Assembly (NCBI RefSeq): GCF_900105125.1
Contig: NZ_LT629750.1
Coordinates: forward strand, 6,723,001 to 6,787,000
Direction of reading: 5' to 3'
Length of the DNA: 64,000 nt
Origin: Bradyrhizobium canariense
GTDB lineage: Bacteria > Pseudomonadota > Alphaproteobacteria > Rhizobiales > Xanthobacteraceae
How positions within the stretch are numbered: position 1 is the stretch's first letter; each line of letters starts with the position of its first letter. Below, piece after piece: positions 18,895 to 27,592 of the stretch. Below the pieces are notes generated by a model that saw only the letters and a list, made by a program, of their open reading frames with translations, was not told the DNA's origin and made no database searches. The position numbers were made by a program, and so were the translations under genes.

Positions 18895-20379
18895 TCAGAA
18901 GCGGAAGCGAAGACCAACCGTGGGATCGATCGTGTTGCGATTAAGGTAACCGTTCGCCAAGCCGCCATTGACCTGTGAGAACATGATACCGGCGTAGGCA
19001 TCAAACTTTTTCGCGAACTGCCAATCAGCGACGAAAGAAACAGCGTCGAACGTCCCGTGGCAGTTTGCGAACGCTGCGGCGTTGGCGGCGCAATTGACCG
19101 ATGTACCAAAGGCGGGCTGGTCGTAGTGATAATAAGCGCCGATCACATCCAGATTGTCAGTGACGGCGTATTTCACTCCGGTCCAGAATACGTGGAATAA
19201 CTTGTCGCCGGCGTCGAAAGCCGTGTTGTTGATGTTCGTGCCGTTGATCGCACTGCAGCCGGCGCAGACGAAGTCTCCCGCGATATCGCTAAAGCCGGCA
19301 CCGGGGGCAAAGCGATTGCTGGGGGGCGCATATTGAATGAATTCATATCCAGCAAACAGCTTGACGGGCCCGTTGCTGTATTTGCCAACCAGCATCACGC
19401 TGGAATCATCGGAAAGCGTGGCGGTGGCGACCTGAGGCAACACCGCCGGCAGCGTATTACCGGCAAGCGCTATCGCCACGGCGTTCTGGACGTAGCTGCC
19501 AATTGCATCGAGCGAAAGCGTGCCGCCGGCCAAATTGGCGATGTCGCCGCCGATTTGGAACTGATAGGAACCCGTCGCGGCGTTGTTCAGCTCGTAGCCA
19601 CCGAATTGCCAGAGCGCTGCAACCCTGAACTGGCCAATGTTCACACGATACTTCACCGACGTGCTAAATCGGCAGTCTTCAGTGTCACCGACGCCGCAGG
19701 TGATCCCCTGCCAGCCTATCGGCGAAAAAGCGTACGAAGCGCCCATCGGATCGTAGGCGAAAACAGCGTCCAAAGTTAGCGAGTTCTGCCGGAAAACGGT
19801 CAGAGTGCCATAGGGCGAACTGACGCCCAAATAGCCCACGGAATTATAAAATTGCCCGGCCCGGCTTGAATCGGAGCCCGAGTTTTGGCTGGTGAGCGGC
19901 ACGCCGGCATTCTGAAGCACCGAGTGCGGTCCATTGGAAAATTGGAGAGAATAAGGATCGAACCCGGCTTGCAGATCGAAGATAAAAGCCCATCCGGGAG
20001 CGAACGGCTCGTTTCCCTTGATGCCGATGTTTGAATTGGACAAACCGTTCGGCGCGAGACTCCACTGCGGGCGATTGCTGTACTTCTGGATGAGATAATC
20101 TGCCCCGACGGCGGATGTCCCATTGAAGGGCGCTCCATGGCTAAGCCACGTCACACCTGCGTCGATCGTGCCGTAGACCGTGATGCCATTCCAGGTCAAT
20201 GGGCAGGCCGTGGCGACAAAGTCCTCAAGGCTGCTACACGTCGCTGACGTCGGCGGAGACTTCGTGGCGACGGCGGGCGCAGCCTTCGTTACCATTATGT
20301 CGTCGGCCGAAGCAGCCGTCGCGTACGCGACGCCAGCGAGTCCAAGAATGATCGCTGTGCAAACAGCAAATCTCTTCAT
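18895..20379 (-). CDS. Outer-membrane porin
   Basis: A 494-residue beta-barrel porin of the rhizobial Omp family. Seen: a signal peptide (MKRFAVCTAIILGLAGVAYA), a Cys-containing linker (TCSSLEDFVATACPL), the first strand WNGITVYGTIDAGVTW, alternating amphipathic strands, and the C-terminal strand PTVGLRFRF ending in Phe as needed for Bam-dependent insertion. GGGAGG precedes the ATG. It would allow diffusion of small solutes; specificity cannot be read. Flanked by intergenic hairpins and transcribed alone. Confidence 0.92.
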   Translation of the reverse strand: MKRFAVCTAIILGLAGVAYATAASADDIMVTKAAPAVATKSPPTSATCSSLEDFVATACPLTWNGITVYGTIDAGVTWLSHGAPFNGTSAVGADYLIQKYSNRPQWSLAPNGLSNSNIGIKGNEPFAPGWAFIFDLQAGFDPYSLQFSNGPHSVLQNAGVPLTSQNSGSDSSRAGQFYNSVGYLGVSSPYGTLTVFRQNSLTLDAVFAYDPMGASYAFSPIGWQGITCGVGDTEDCRFSTSVKYRVNIGQFRVAALWQFGGYELNNAATGSYQFQIGGDIANLAGGTLSLDAIGSYVQNAVAIALAGNTLPAVLPQVATATLSDDSSVMLVGKYSNGPVKLFAGYEFIQYAPPSNRFAPGAGFSDIAGDFVCAGCSAINGTNINNTAFDAGDKLFHVFWTGVKYAVTDNLDVIGAYYHYDQPAFGTSVNCAANAAAFANCHGTFDAVSFVADWQFAKKFDAYAGIMFSQVNGGLANGYLNRNTIDPTVGLRFRF

Positions 20380-20675
20380 ATCGCCCTCCCGACCGGTTCA
20401 AATAGGAACGGTCGCGAAGCTGTGCCGGGCATACACGCCTCGGTCCGATACACGATAGGACCGGATCAAGATATCGCAACAATCGTCCTCAGTAAATCGC
20501 TGAGTACTGTCCGAAGTGACAACACGTACCGGATTGCGCGGATGAAAGAGGGCTCCCCGGCTAATCGGCTTCAACAGTTGGCGCGCTGCACTCGCCTGGT
20601 TGCGCGAACTGGTGAACCATTACCCGTACCATCATCTATGGCCTTCTGGACGGCAAACTCGATTGTACGAGGGGG

Positions 20676-20936
20676 TTACCCGTCAAGGACGATTCCGACC
20701 TGAACCGTCCGATTAGCCACGGCGCGCATCGCTTCCTTGACCTGTTCCAGGGGAAGGAAGCGATCGATCGGTGGAATCTTCCCCTCGGCCAACAATTGCG
20801 CCAGCGTGTCATTCATGCGCGCAGCCTGCTCCAGGAATTTCTCTATCCAGGCGTCGGTAAAGACACCAACAATGGAATAGTTCTTCGATAGTGGGAGGTT
20901 CATTGGCACCGACCCTCTTTCGATGGGTTCCGTCAC
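20676..20936 (-). pseudogene. C-terminal fragment of a zinc/quinone-type alcohol dehydrogenase
   Basis: An 86-codon frame matching only the last quarter of an NADPH:quinone-oxidoreductase-like medium-chain dehydrogenase: VPMNLPLSKNYSIVGVFTDA, RMNDTLAQLLAEGKI, LEQVKEAMRAVANRTVQVGIV. The family is about 320-340 residues; the catalytic and nucleotide-binding parts are missing. It begins 27 bases after the AraC gene end, so the AraC side may mark the deletion boundary. Most likely a remnant. Confidence 0.7.
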
Positions 20937-20963
20937 AGGTCGTCCCGATTTCCACTTTTGAGG

Positions 20964-21872
20964 TTATTCCTCCGCGTGACGCCGGTATTCGGTCGGCGTA
21001 AGTCCCGTGAATTTACGAAACGCCCTCGTAAACGAACTTGTTTCGCGAAAGCCGGTCTGCGCGCCGATCTGCGTCACCGAGAGCGCGGGCCTCTGCAACA
21101 GGCTCCTGGCGCGATCCATCCGGCGGGCCGAATGGTAGCGATGCGGAGGCACGCCGAAGGATTGTTTGAAGGCGCGTGCAAAATGAAAGAGGCTCAGGTT
21201 GACGAGCTCTGCAAGAGTGCCCAACGAAATTTCCTCCGCGAGATGCTCCTCGATGAATTCCACCACGCGCTTTCGCTGCCACGCCGGCAAGCCGCCACTA
21301 AGCGGCCTCGCTGTGGATGTTGTGCGGTCCAATCGGATGAGTTCGTGCATTAGTACGAGGCCCAGTGCCTCTGCGTACTGGCGGCTCCCTGGGTCGGAAT
21401 TCCCAACCTCAGCCTTGAGTTTGAGTGCCGTATCCCAGATGGCTTTATCGAAGAAGAACAGGCGCGGCCTGATCGCGGTGGTGATGCCAGATTCCAGATC
21501 GAACAACGGGTCCTGTAAATCGATATAGAAATAGGTGACGCGCGTCAGCACCCGTGGCGCCTGCCACCCGTAGAACCGACGCCCAGCAGGCACAAAGCTG
21601 AGCTTGCAATTGAATTCGCGTAAGGTTGATTTTGGCAAGCCATCGATAAGCGTCTCGCCGTCATCTCGCTCTGCGCGTTCGTAAGCGATCAGCAAATGTC
21701 TCCGAGCTTGAAAGCCGTATTCGAAAGTCTCGCGCCGGGTAATTCTCACATTGTCTGCCTGTATTGAACCCCAATGCGCCAGTCGGCGGCGAGCGATATC
21801 GGGCGGTGAAATTTCGACGATCGATGGAAGGGAGGGACAGAAACCCGAAACGCCGATACCGAGGTCACTCAT
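20964..21872 (-). CDS. AraC-family transcriptional regulator
   Basis: A 302-residue regulator. The C-terminal 100 residues hold the two AraC helix-turn-helix motifs: SLGTLAELVNLSLFHFARAF and SVTQIGAQTGFRETSSFTRA, ending FRKFTGLTPTEYRRHAEE. The N-terminal sensor part is the AraC-binding-like type seen in rhizobial stress regulators. The start at 21872 is chosen because GGAGG lies at ideal spacing; an upstream extension lacks one. It diverges from the hydroxyisobutyrate-dehydrogenase-like gene across a 427-base gap that carries a paired dyad (22058-22100). It may control that gene and the neighbouring aldo/keto reductase. Confidence 0.92.
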   Translation of the reverse strand: MSDLGIGVSGFCPSLPSIVEISPPDIARRRLAHWGSIQADNVRITRRETFEYGFQARRHLLIAYERAERDDGETLIDGLPKSTLREFNCKLSFVPAGRRFYGWQAPRVLTRVTYFYIDLQDPLFDLESGITTAIRPRLFFFDKAIWDTALKLKAEVGNSDPGSRQYAEALGLVLMHELIRLDRTTSTARPLSGGLPAWQRKRVVEFIEEHLAEEISLGTLAELVNLSLFHFARAFKQSFGVPPHRYHSARRMDRARSLLQRPALSVTQIGAQTGFRETSSFTRAFRKFTGLTPTEYRRHAEE

Positions 21873-22057
21873 TCTTGTTCCTCCGGACATCCGTATCGGC
21901 TCTCTTCCTCTGCCAGCATCTTTGCGTCGAGGATCTGGAAGTTGTGGCAGGAGCATACGATCACAAAGCCATCATTACCGCGCACGGACGAAGAGACATT
22001 CGTCCGCCTCAGGAGAATTACCGTCGAAGGCCAAGGTAAGCGGGTGCAATTTCGGCA

Positions 22058-22100
22058 CCATTAAATTTCGGTTCAGATAGCTAAATTCGATTTTATTCAG
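22058..22100 (+). promoter_or_regulatory. Paired TAAATT dyads, 20 bp apart
   Basis: Two dyads in tandem: TAAATT-TCGG-TTCAGA from 22062 and TAAATT-CGAT-TTTATT from 22082, start-to-start exactly 20 bases. By hand alignment 36 of 43 bases match the module at 50697-50739 (minus strand). It lies in the divergent region between the AraC regulator and the dehydrogenase at 22300. Confidence 0.7.
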
Positions 22101-22299
22101 GGCGGGCAGGCACGAACTCCGGCGGAGCGTGTGCCATGCCGTTACCAAGCGGGACCGCGGCTTCAGGTAATCCAAGCAAAAAACGGTAAAGCGCCGCAAG
22201 CTGAGACAAGCGCAAGTCCGGCCCATCACCAGATCCCGGATATGCCCGCCGCAAAGGGCACGCATCAGACCGCGCGGCCGCGGCAGATCAGGAGCCCGG

Positions 22300-23325
22300 A
22301 TGTCCAAGCACGATTCTCGCTCTCCACCTACCTTCGGAGATGCATCCAAAATTCGGTCCCGCGAGTACTCCGGCAGCTCGAAAGCGACGGCCACCCGCCG
22401 GTCCGCGCTTGGCGAAATCGGTTTTGTCGGCCTTGGTCGCATGGGAGTGGCGATGGCTGCGAACCTCGCGGCCGAGGGACGACAGGTGATTGCCTATGTC
22501 CGTCACCCGGACCAGATCGGCAAGCTTGAGGCACTCGGTCTCCGGCCCACAACGGATATCGGTGATTTGCTCCACTGCGAGGTCGTCATCAGCATGTTGC
22601 CGGATGACGATGCCGTGAGCGAGATCGTGCTCGGTCGCGCCGATGTTAACCTCGCCGGACTGGCGGCGGGTCTGGGTCCCGGCGCGATCCATCTGTCGAT
22701 GAGTACCATCAGCACGACGACCGCGTCGCTATTGGCCAACGCGCACGCACGGAACGGACAAGGCTACGTGAGTGCGCCGGTGTTCGGAAATCCGGAAGCC
22801 GCCAAGGCGCGCCAGCTGTTCATTGTTGCTGCCGGCGCCCCAGCCGATATCGAGCGTTGCCGACCGGTCCTCGACGGCCTCGGACAAAGGACTTTTGTGA
22901 TCGGTGCCGACCCGGGAGACGCGAACCTCGTTAAATTGCTCGGCAATATGATGAGCGCGACGGCGCTGGAGATGCTTGGAGAAGTCGTTGCTGTAATTCG
23001 AAAGCGCGGGCTAGACCCGCAACCTTTCATCGACATTATGACGAGCACGATGTTTGGCGGCCGGGCGCATAAAATCTACGGCGACAAGATTGCGAAACAG
23101 ACATACGCGCCCGGGTTTGTCTTGCCCCTCGTGCTCAAGGACGTGCGCTTGGCGCTCGCGGAGGCAGAGAAAGCGGGGGTCCCGATGCCTTCGGTGGGCG
23201 TGGTTCGGGACCGGTTGATCACAGGTATCGCGCGTGGTCATGGCGAACTCGACTGGACCGCCCTCGGGCTTATCGCCGCGGAGGAAGCGGGACTCGTTCC
23301 CGTGCCCGCGGTCATTGGCGAGTAA
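22300..23325 (+). CDS. 3-hydroxyisobutyrate dehydrogenase-like oxidoreductase
   Basis: A 341-residue beta-hydroxyacid dehydrogenase with an N-terminal Rossmann fold (EIGFVGLGRMGVAMAANLAA) preceded by about 35 polar residues, the substrate-loop region (YVSAPVFGNPEAAKA) and the catalytic-lysine helix (NLVKLLGNMMSATALEMLGE). Members oxidise or reduce small 3-hydroxy acids or succinic semialdehyde with NAD(P); the exact substrate is not readable. CAGGAG precedes the ATG. The aldo/keto reductase starts 60 bases downstream in the same direction, suggesting an operon for carbonyl or hydroxy-acid turnover. Confidence 0.9.
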   Translation: MSKHDSRSPPTFGDASKIRSREYSGSSKATATRRSALGEIGFVGLGRMGVAMAANLAAEGRQVIAYVRHPDQIGKLEALGLRPTTDIGDLLHCEVVISMLPDDDAVSEIVLGRADVNLAGLAAGLGPGAIHLSMSTISTTTASLLANAHARNGQGYVSAPVFGNPEAAKARQLFIVAAGAPADIERCRPVLDGLGQRTFVIGADPGDANLVKLLGNMMSATALEMLGEVVAVIRKRGLDPQPFIDIMTSTMFGGRAHKIYGDKIAKQTYAPGFVLPLVLKDVRLALAEAEKAGVPMPSVGVVRDRLITGIARGHGELDWTALGLIAAEEAGLVPVPAVIGE

Positions 23326-23385
23326 GGCCGGATTTGTCCGCCGCCTCCACGCCCGGGGCGCGCGCAGTTAAGAAGGAATAGAATC

Positions 23386-24411
23386 GTGGATGATCAAACA
23401 GAAGTTGTCAAAACGAACATGAAGCTTACGCAAATTCCAGGCACCTCACTCGAGGTGTCGCCCGTCGCGATCGGCACTTGGGCGATCGGCGGTTGGATGT
23501 GGGGCGGTACCGACGAAGCCGAATCTGTCGCTACCATCCGGGCCGCATTCGAGCATGGCATCAACATTGTCGACACGGCCCCGGTGTATGGATTCGGTCG
23601 CTCCGAGGAGATCGTGGGCAAGGCGATCGCCGAAGGCCGGCTGCGTTCGGACGTGCTTGTTGCCACCAAGGCCGGGCTGCAATGGGAAGGCGGACGAGTA
23701 TCCCGCAACGCCAGCCGCGGCCGGATCATGCGGGAGGTTGATGATTCCCTGCGCCGGCTTCGAACCGATTACATCGACATCTATCAGGTTCATTGGCCCG
23801 ATCCATTGGTGATGATCGAAGAAACCGCGGAAGCGATGCTCACGCTATTGCAGCAGGGGAAGATCCGCGCCATCGGCGTGAGCAATTTTTCGGTTCTCCA
23901 GATGGAGCGGTTTCGCCGTGTTGCGCCGTTGCATGTGCTGCAGCCGCCGTACAATTTGTTCGAACGCGGAATTGAGACCGACCTTCTACCCTATTGCCAG
24001 GAAAATAAAATCGCGATGCTGGGATATGGCGCGCTGTGCCGCGGCCTCCTGTCCGGTAGGATGCGGGCGGATACGGTTTTCGATGGAGATGATCTGAGGC
24101 GTAGCGATCCGAAGTTCATCGGGCCTCGGTTCGCACAATATCGGGCCGCCGTGGGCCGGCTCGATAGCCTCGCGCAACGCTTCGGCAAGCGCGTTATTCA
24201 CCTGGCGGTCCGCTGGATGCTCGACCAGGGCATCACGACAGCATTATGGGGGGCGCGTCATCCCGATCAGTTGCAGCCAGTCGACGAGGTGGTTGGCTGG
24301 TCGCTCGATCCTTCGGCCAAGGCCGAGATTGACCTGATCCTGCGCGAGACCATCACGGATCCGGTCGGCCCTGAATTCATGGCCCCACCGGCACGCAGCG
24401 CCGCGGCGTGA
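23386..24411 (+). CDS. Aldo/keto reductase
   Basis: A 341-residue TIM-barrel NADPH reductase. The catalytic tetrad is in place: Asp in NIVDTAPVYGFG, Tyr in VYGFG, Lys in VLVATKAGL and His in YQVHWPDP; the nucleotide-binding end includes ALWGARHPDQLQPVDE. It starts at GTG with AGAAGGA eight bases upstream; an internal ATG (MKLTQIPGTSLEV) 33 bases in is the alternative. Second gene of a likely two-gene operon with the hydroxyisobutyrate-dehydrogenase-like enzyme. Substrate unknown. Confidence 0.93.
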   Translation: MDDQTEVVKTNMKLTQIPGTSLEVSPVAIGTWAIGGWMWGGTDEAESVATIRAAFEHGINIVDTAPVYGFGRSEEIVGKAIAEGRLRSDVLVATKAGLQWEGGRVSRNASRGRIMREVDDSLRRLRTDYIDIYQVHWPDPLVMIEETAEAMLTLLQQGKIRAIGVSNFSVLQMERFRRVAPLHVLQPPYNLFERGIETDLLPYCQENKIAMLGYGALCRGLLSGRMRADTVFDGDDLRRSDPKFIGPRFAQYRAAVGRLDSLAQRFGKRVIHLAVRWMLDQGITTALWGARHPDQLQPVDEVVGWSLDPSAKAEIDLILRETITDPVGPEFMAPPARSAAA

Positions 24412-24539
24412 CGCAACAAAGGTTGCTCGTATGAAATTTCACGCGGAGCAGTTACGGCTCGATGATACTCTTGATGATTTCCTTGGCCCACATGTCGAAA
24501 ACGCTGGATCGCTCGACCGGTCTAGTTTTGGGTCTAAAA

Positions 24540-24558
24540 CCTGACGGCGAATTTAATA
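24540..24558 (-). promoter_or_regulatory. TAAATT-N4-GTCAGG dyad
   Basis: Minus strand: TAAATT-CGCC-GTCAGG preceded by CTAT, as in other members of the family. It is in a convergent intergenic region, where no annotated start is near. Confidence 0.5.
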
Positions 24559-24777
24559 GTCCTCGGATGTCCCGTTGTTATCTTCAGGTAGTGGCTCTCG
24601 TCCGCCACGATCGACTTTAAGAGGCAAGGGCAGCCAGTTATTACGGCGAGCCTAGGCCGGGAGATTTGCGATGGATATGACGGCGCTTCTCCTGTCGCGA
24701 ACTCAAGTTGCGTTCACCAGGTGATGCGAAGGCGCCGGCCGGTCGCGCCTCCAAGAGATAAGTTCACGCATATCATT

Positions 24778-24800
24778 AGCCATTAAATTAGCATCCAGGA
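24778..24800 (+). promoter_or_regulatory. TAAATT-N4-TCCAGGA dyad
   Basis: GCCAT followed by TAAATT-AGCA-TCCAGGA, a member of the recurrent family, 45 bases beyond the stop of the cytochrome gene. Confidence 0.5.
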
Positions 24801-24844
24801 TGTCTTGCGGATCGAGCCGTTATGAATCTCTGGCATGGCGAGGG

Positions 24845-25381
24845 TCAATTCCGCGACGTGTTGTCGGTGTCTAAATCCGACGCAGATATCCGGCCGGGGA
24901 CGCGGATTCTGACAACGCCGTGGTTGAGAGCCTGGTGGCATGAATTACACGCGTCCGTCAGATCGGCATAAGCCTTGGCGAATGCCGCACCGTCTTTGGA
25001 TTGGATCGCGCTGTTGAGCTCCCTGAACGGCCGCTCCACGATGGAGGCTATCATCTCCGGAAAGGAGATATCGTGTTCAAGCGGGTGGGCGTGCCCGAGT
25101 CGATCGAATGCGCCGCGGAGATTTCCAAGCTCGTAGGCCGCAAATTCTCAGTTTCCATCCTGCTCGGCCCGCTGGAGCCGCTCGTGCCGCGGTTGAATCG
25201 TCGCAATCATCAGGTCACTGATGCTCGGCAGGTATTCGGTGGCACGGGGCGAGGGCGCGACTTCCGGCCCAGCGGCCGTGCCGCGCGAGGTCGCAAGACT
25301 AATCGCTGCGGCCGCGGCCATCGCGATCGCGGCAACCACGATCGGGCGGCGCCGGCTGCTCGCTGCGTCTGCCTCGATCAT
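24845..25381 (-). pseudogene. c-type cytochrome gene with one in-frame TGA
   Basis: The ATG overlaps the paoC-like stop (ATGA), and the frame runs to 24845 except for a single TGA at 25150-25148. The upstream part has a signal/anchor (RRRPIVVAAIAMAAAAAISL) and EYLPSISDLMIATIQPRHER. After the TGA the same frame continues as EFAAYELGNLRGAFDRLGHA, then DISFPEMIASIVERPFRELN and the haem motif CNSCHQ. The junction reads Asn-TGA-Glu where Trp (TGG) would fit, so one G-to-A change separates two coherent halves. The intact product (178 codons) would be a periplasmic cytochrome c taking electrons from the aldehyde oxidoreductase. It may be a real nonsense mutation or a sequencing error. Confidence 0.8.
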
Positions 25382-27579
25382 GCGCGCCTCGGCAGCCCGG
25401 AAAGCAGCTTGTCGAGCGTGATCGGGTAGTCTCGAATCCGGACTCCGCACGCGTTGTAGACTGCGTTGGCGATCGCGGCACCGGCACCGCAGATGCCGAG
25501 TTCGCCGATCCCCTTGCTCTTTAACGGATTGGACTTGTTGTCCAGCTCGGCAAGAAAAATCGCGTCGATGGCTGGAATATCGGCGTGCACCGGCACGAGG
25601 TATTCGGCCAGGTCGCGGTTGACGAAATAGCCGAAGCGGGGATCGAGCGTCATCTCTTCCTGCAGTGCAGCTCCCACGCCAAAGACCATCCCGCCGATCG
25701 CCTGAGAGCGGGCCGTCTTCGCGTTTAGGACGCGGCCGGCCGTGAACACGCCCAGCATGCGCCGCAGCCGGATTTCTCCGGTATCTTCGTCGACGCCGAC
25801 TTCGACGAAGTGCGCGCCATAGGATTGTTGCGAGAAATCCTTGTTGTTGCGGCCCGGCTGGATCTCGCCGTCGGCGTCCATCCCCGTGCCGACAAGGTCG
25901 GTCAGCTTTTTGGATTGTTCTCCGGATGCGATGCTGCTGTCGGCGAAGCGTGCGGTTGCCGGATCCATGCCGGCCGTCCGCGCCAGCTTTTCACGTAGGG
26001 CATTGCAGGCCTCGAACAGGGCCGAGCCCGAACTGCCTGCACCCCACGATCCACCCGAACCCGCTGCCTGCGGAAAGTTGGTATCGCCGAGTTCGACCCG
26101 GACGTGTTGCGTTGGCAGGCCGAGCATCTCGGCGGCGATCTGGGCCAGGATGGTATAGGTTCCGGTACCGATGTCGGTCATCGCCATTCGCACGGTGGCG
26201 GTACCATCAGGGTCCAATCGGACATTGGCCTTGGAAAGGTGGAGCGGGTTGCCGCGCGTCGCCGCGGCCATGCCCATTCCAACAAGCCAACGTCCGTCGC
26301 GGATCTGGCCTGGCTTCGCATTGCGCTTGTCCCATTCAAAGCGCCGCGCACCTTCCTGCATGCAGGCGATCAAGTGACGGCTGGAATAGGGAATATGCTT
26401 TTCCGGATCCTCGCTCGGCTCGTTTCGAATGCGAAGTTCGATCGGGTCGAGGTCGAGCTTTTCGGCAAGCTCGTCCATCGCGCATTCGAGTGCCATCAGT
26501 CCGACAGCCTCGCCGGGTGCGCGCATTGAGGATGCGACCGGAATATCCAGGGGCGCGAGACGATGTCGCGTCAGCCGATTGGGACCAGCATAGAGCGTGC
26601 GGGTTTGAAGGGCGGCGCCTTCGTAAGTTTGCTCGCTGGGTAAATTGCCGGAGAACACATCGTGGCCAATCGCGAGGATACGGCCGTCGCGATCGGTGCC
26701 CAGGCGCAGCCGCTGGATGGTGTCGGAGCGGTGCGTCGTGACGTGAAAGATCTGTTGCCGCGTCAGTGCGATTTTCACAGGCCGCTTGAGCTGCCGCGCG
26801 GCGATCGCCGCCAGGATGGCATCGGCATTGACCCAGAGTTTGCCGCCGAATCCGCCGCCGATGAACGGGCTGATCAGGCGCACATTCTCAATGGGAATTT
26901 TCAGGGTTGTCGCGATGGCCTGCTGACCCTGGTTGAGCATCTGGTTAGCGGTGTGCAGTAACAATTGGTCGCCGTCCCACATCGCAAGCGTGGCATGCGG
27001 TTCCATCATCGCATGACTTTGCAATGGGGTGGTATAGATCACGTCGATTTGCACCGGAGCGCTGGCGAACGCACCGGTGAAATCGCCAACCGCACTGTCG
27101 GCTGCCTGCGCATCGCTCGACTTTGGAGCGCGCGCCTCGGCGACGTTGGCACGGAGCGCATATTTCCCGGTCGACTGATCGTATTTCACATCCACCAGGT
27201 AAGCCGCCGCCCTGGCTTGCTCGAAGCTTTCGGCAACCACGAACGCAACCGGCTGGCCATAACGCGTCACTTGCGGCCCGGTGAGCACCGGGTGTGCCTC
27301 ACGGTGATTGCCGGTGCCCTGCGCGGGCGCGTTGCGATGGGTGAGAACCAGCGCGACGCCCGGCGCCTTCTCCGCAGCGCGTGTCTCGATCGATCTGATT
27401 GTTCCTTTTCCGATCGAGGCTTCCACGACAAAGCCATACAGCACGTTGTCCTGCTGCGTCTCGTAGGCGTAACGCGCGCCGCCGGTCACCTTCAATCGCC
27501 CGTCCACGCGGTCGAGCGGCTTGCCGACAATGCCCTGGGCATCGAGGGCATTTGGACCGACGGGTGAATTCATTTCCAT
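25378..27579 (-). CDS. paoC: Molybdenum-cofactor subunit of periplasmic aldehyde oxidoreductase
   Basis: A 733-residue xanthine-oxidase-family large subunit of the YagR/PaoC type. Seen: LRLGTDRDGRILAIGHDVFS, the Moco-binding stretches SPFIGGGFGGKLW and GSGGSWGAGSSGSA, and the catalytic glutamate E693 in KSKGIGELG. It has no own signal and would be co-exported with the Tat-tagged small subunit. It is the third gene of an operon (small, FAD, large subunit), 13 bases after the FAD subunit, and overlaps the cytochrome gene by ATGA. Expected reaction: oxidation of aldehydes (often aromatic) to acids. Specificity is inferred from the subunit type only; isoquinoline-oxidoreductase-like activity is the alternative. 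Confidence 0.9.
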   Translation of the reverse strand: MEMNSPVGPNALDAQGIVGKPLDRVDGRLKVTGGARYAYETQQDNVLYGFVVEASIGKGTIRSIETRAAEKAPGVALVLTHRNAPAQGTGNHREAHPVLTGPQVTRYGQPVAFVVAESFEQARAAAYLVDVKYDQSTGKYALRANVAEARAPKSSDAQAADSAVGDFTGAFASAPVQIDVIYTTPLQSHAMMEPHATLAMWDGDQLLLHTANQMLNQGQQAIATTLKIPIENVRLISPFIGGGFGGKLWVNADAILAAIAARQLKRPVKIALTRQQIFHVTTHRSDTIQRLRLGTDRDGRILAIGHDVFSGNLPSEQTYEGAALQTRTLYAGPNRLTRHRLAPLDIPVASSMRAPGEAVGLMALECAMDELAEKLDLDPIELRIRNEPSEDPEKHIPYSSRHLIACMQEGARRFEWDKRNAKPGQIRDGRWLVGMGMAAATRGNPLHLSKANVRLDPDGTATVRMAMTDIGTGTYTILAQIAAEMLGLPTQHVRVELGDTNFPQAAGSGGSWGAGSSGSALFEACNALREKLARTAGMDPATARFADSSIASGEQSKKLTDLVGTGMDADGEIQPGRNNKDFSQQSYGAHFVEVGVDEDTGEIRLRRMLGVFTAGRVLNAKTARSQAIGGMVFGVGAALQEEMTLDPRFGYFVNRDLAEYLVPVHADIPAIDAIFLAELDNKSNPLKSKGIGELGICGAGAAIANAVYNACGVRIRDYPITLDKLLSGLPRRA

Positions 27580-27592
27580 GCGTTCGTTCCCT

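Larger units (their letters stand above)
24412..24844. other. Convergent intergenic region with two dyads
   Basis: No supported gene between the converging aldo/keto reductase and cytochrome genes. On the minus strand near 24455-24530 a short frame ends in FDMWAKEIIKSIIEP and a stop, which looks like the C-terminus of a lost gene I cannot name. Dyads of the recurrent family lie at 24540-24558 (minus: TAAATT-CGCC-GTCAGG) and 24778-24800 (TAAATT-AGCA-TCCAGGA). Confidence 0.45.
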
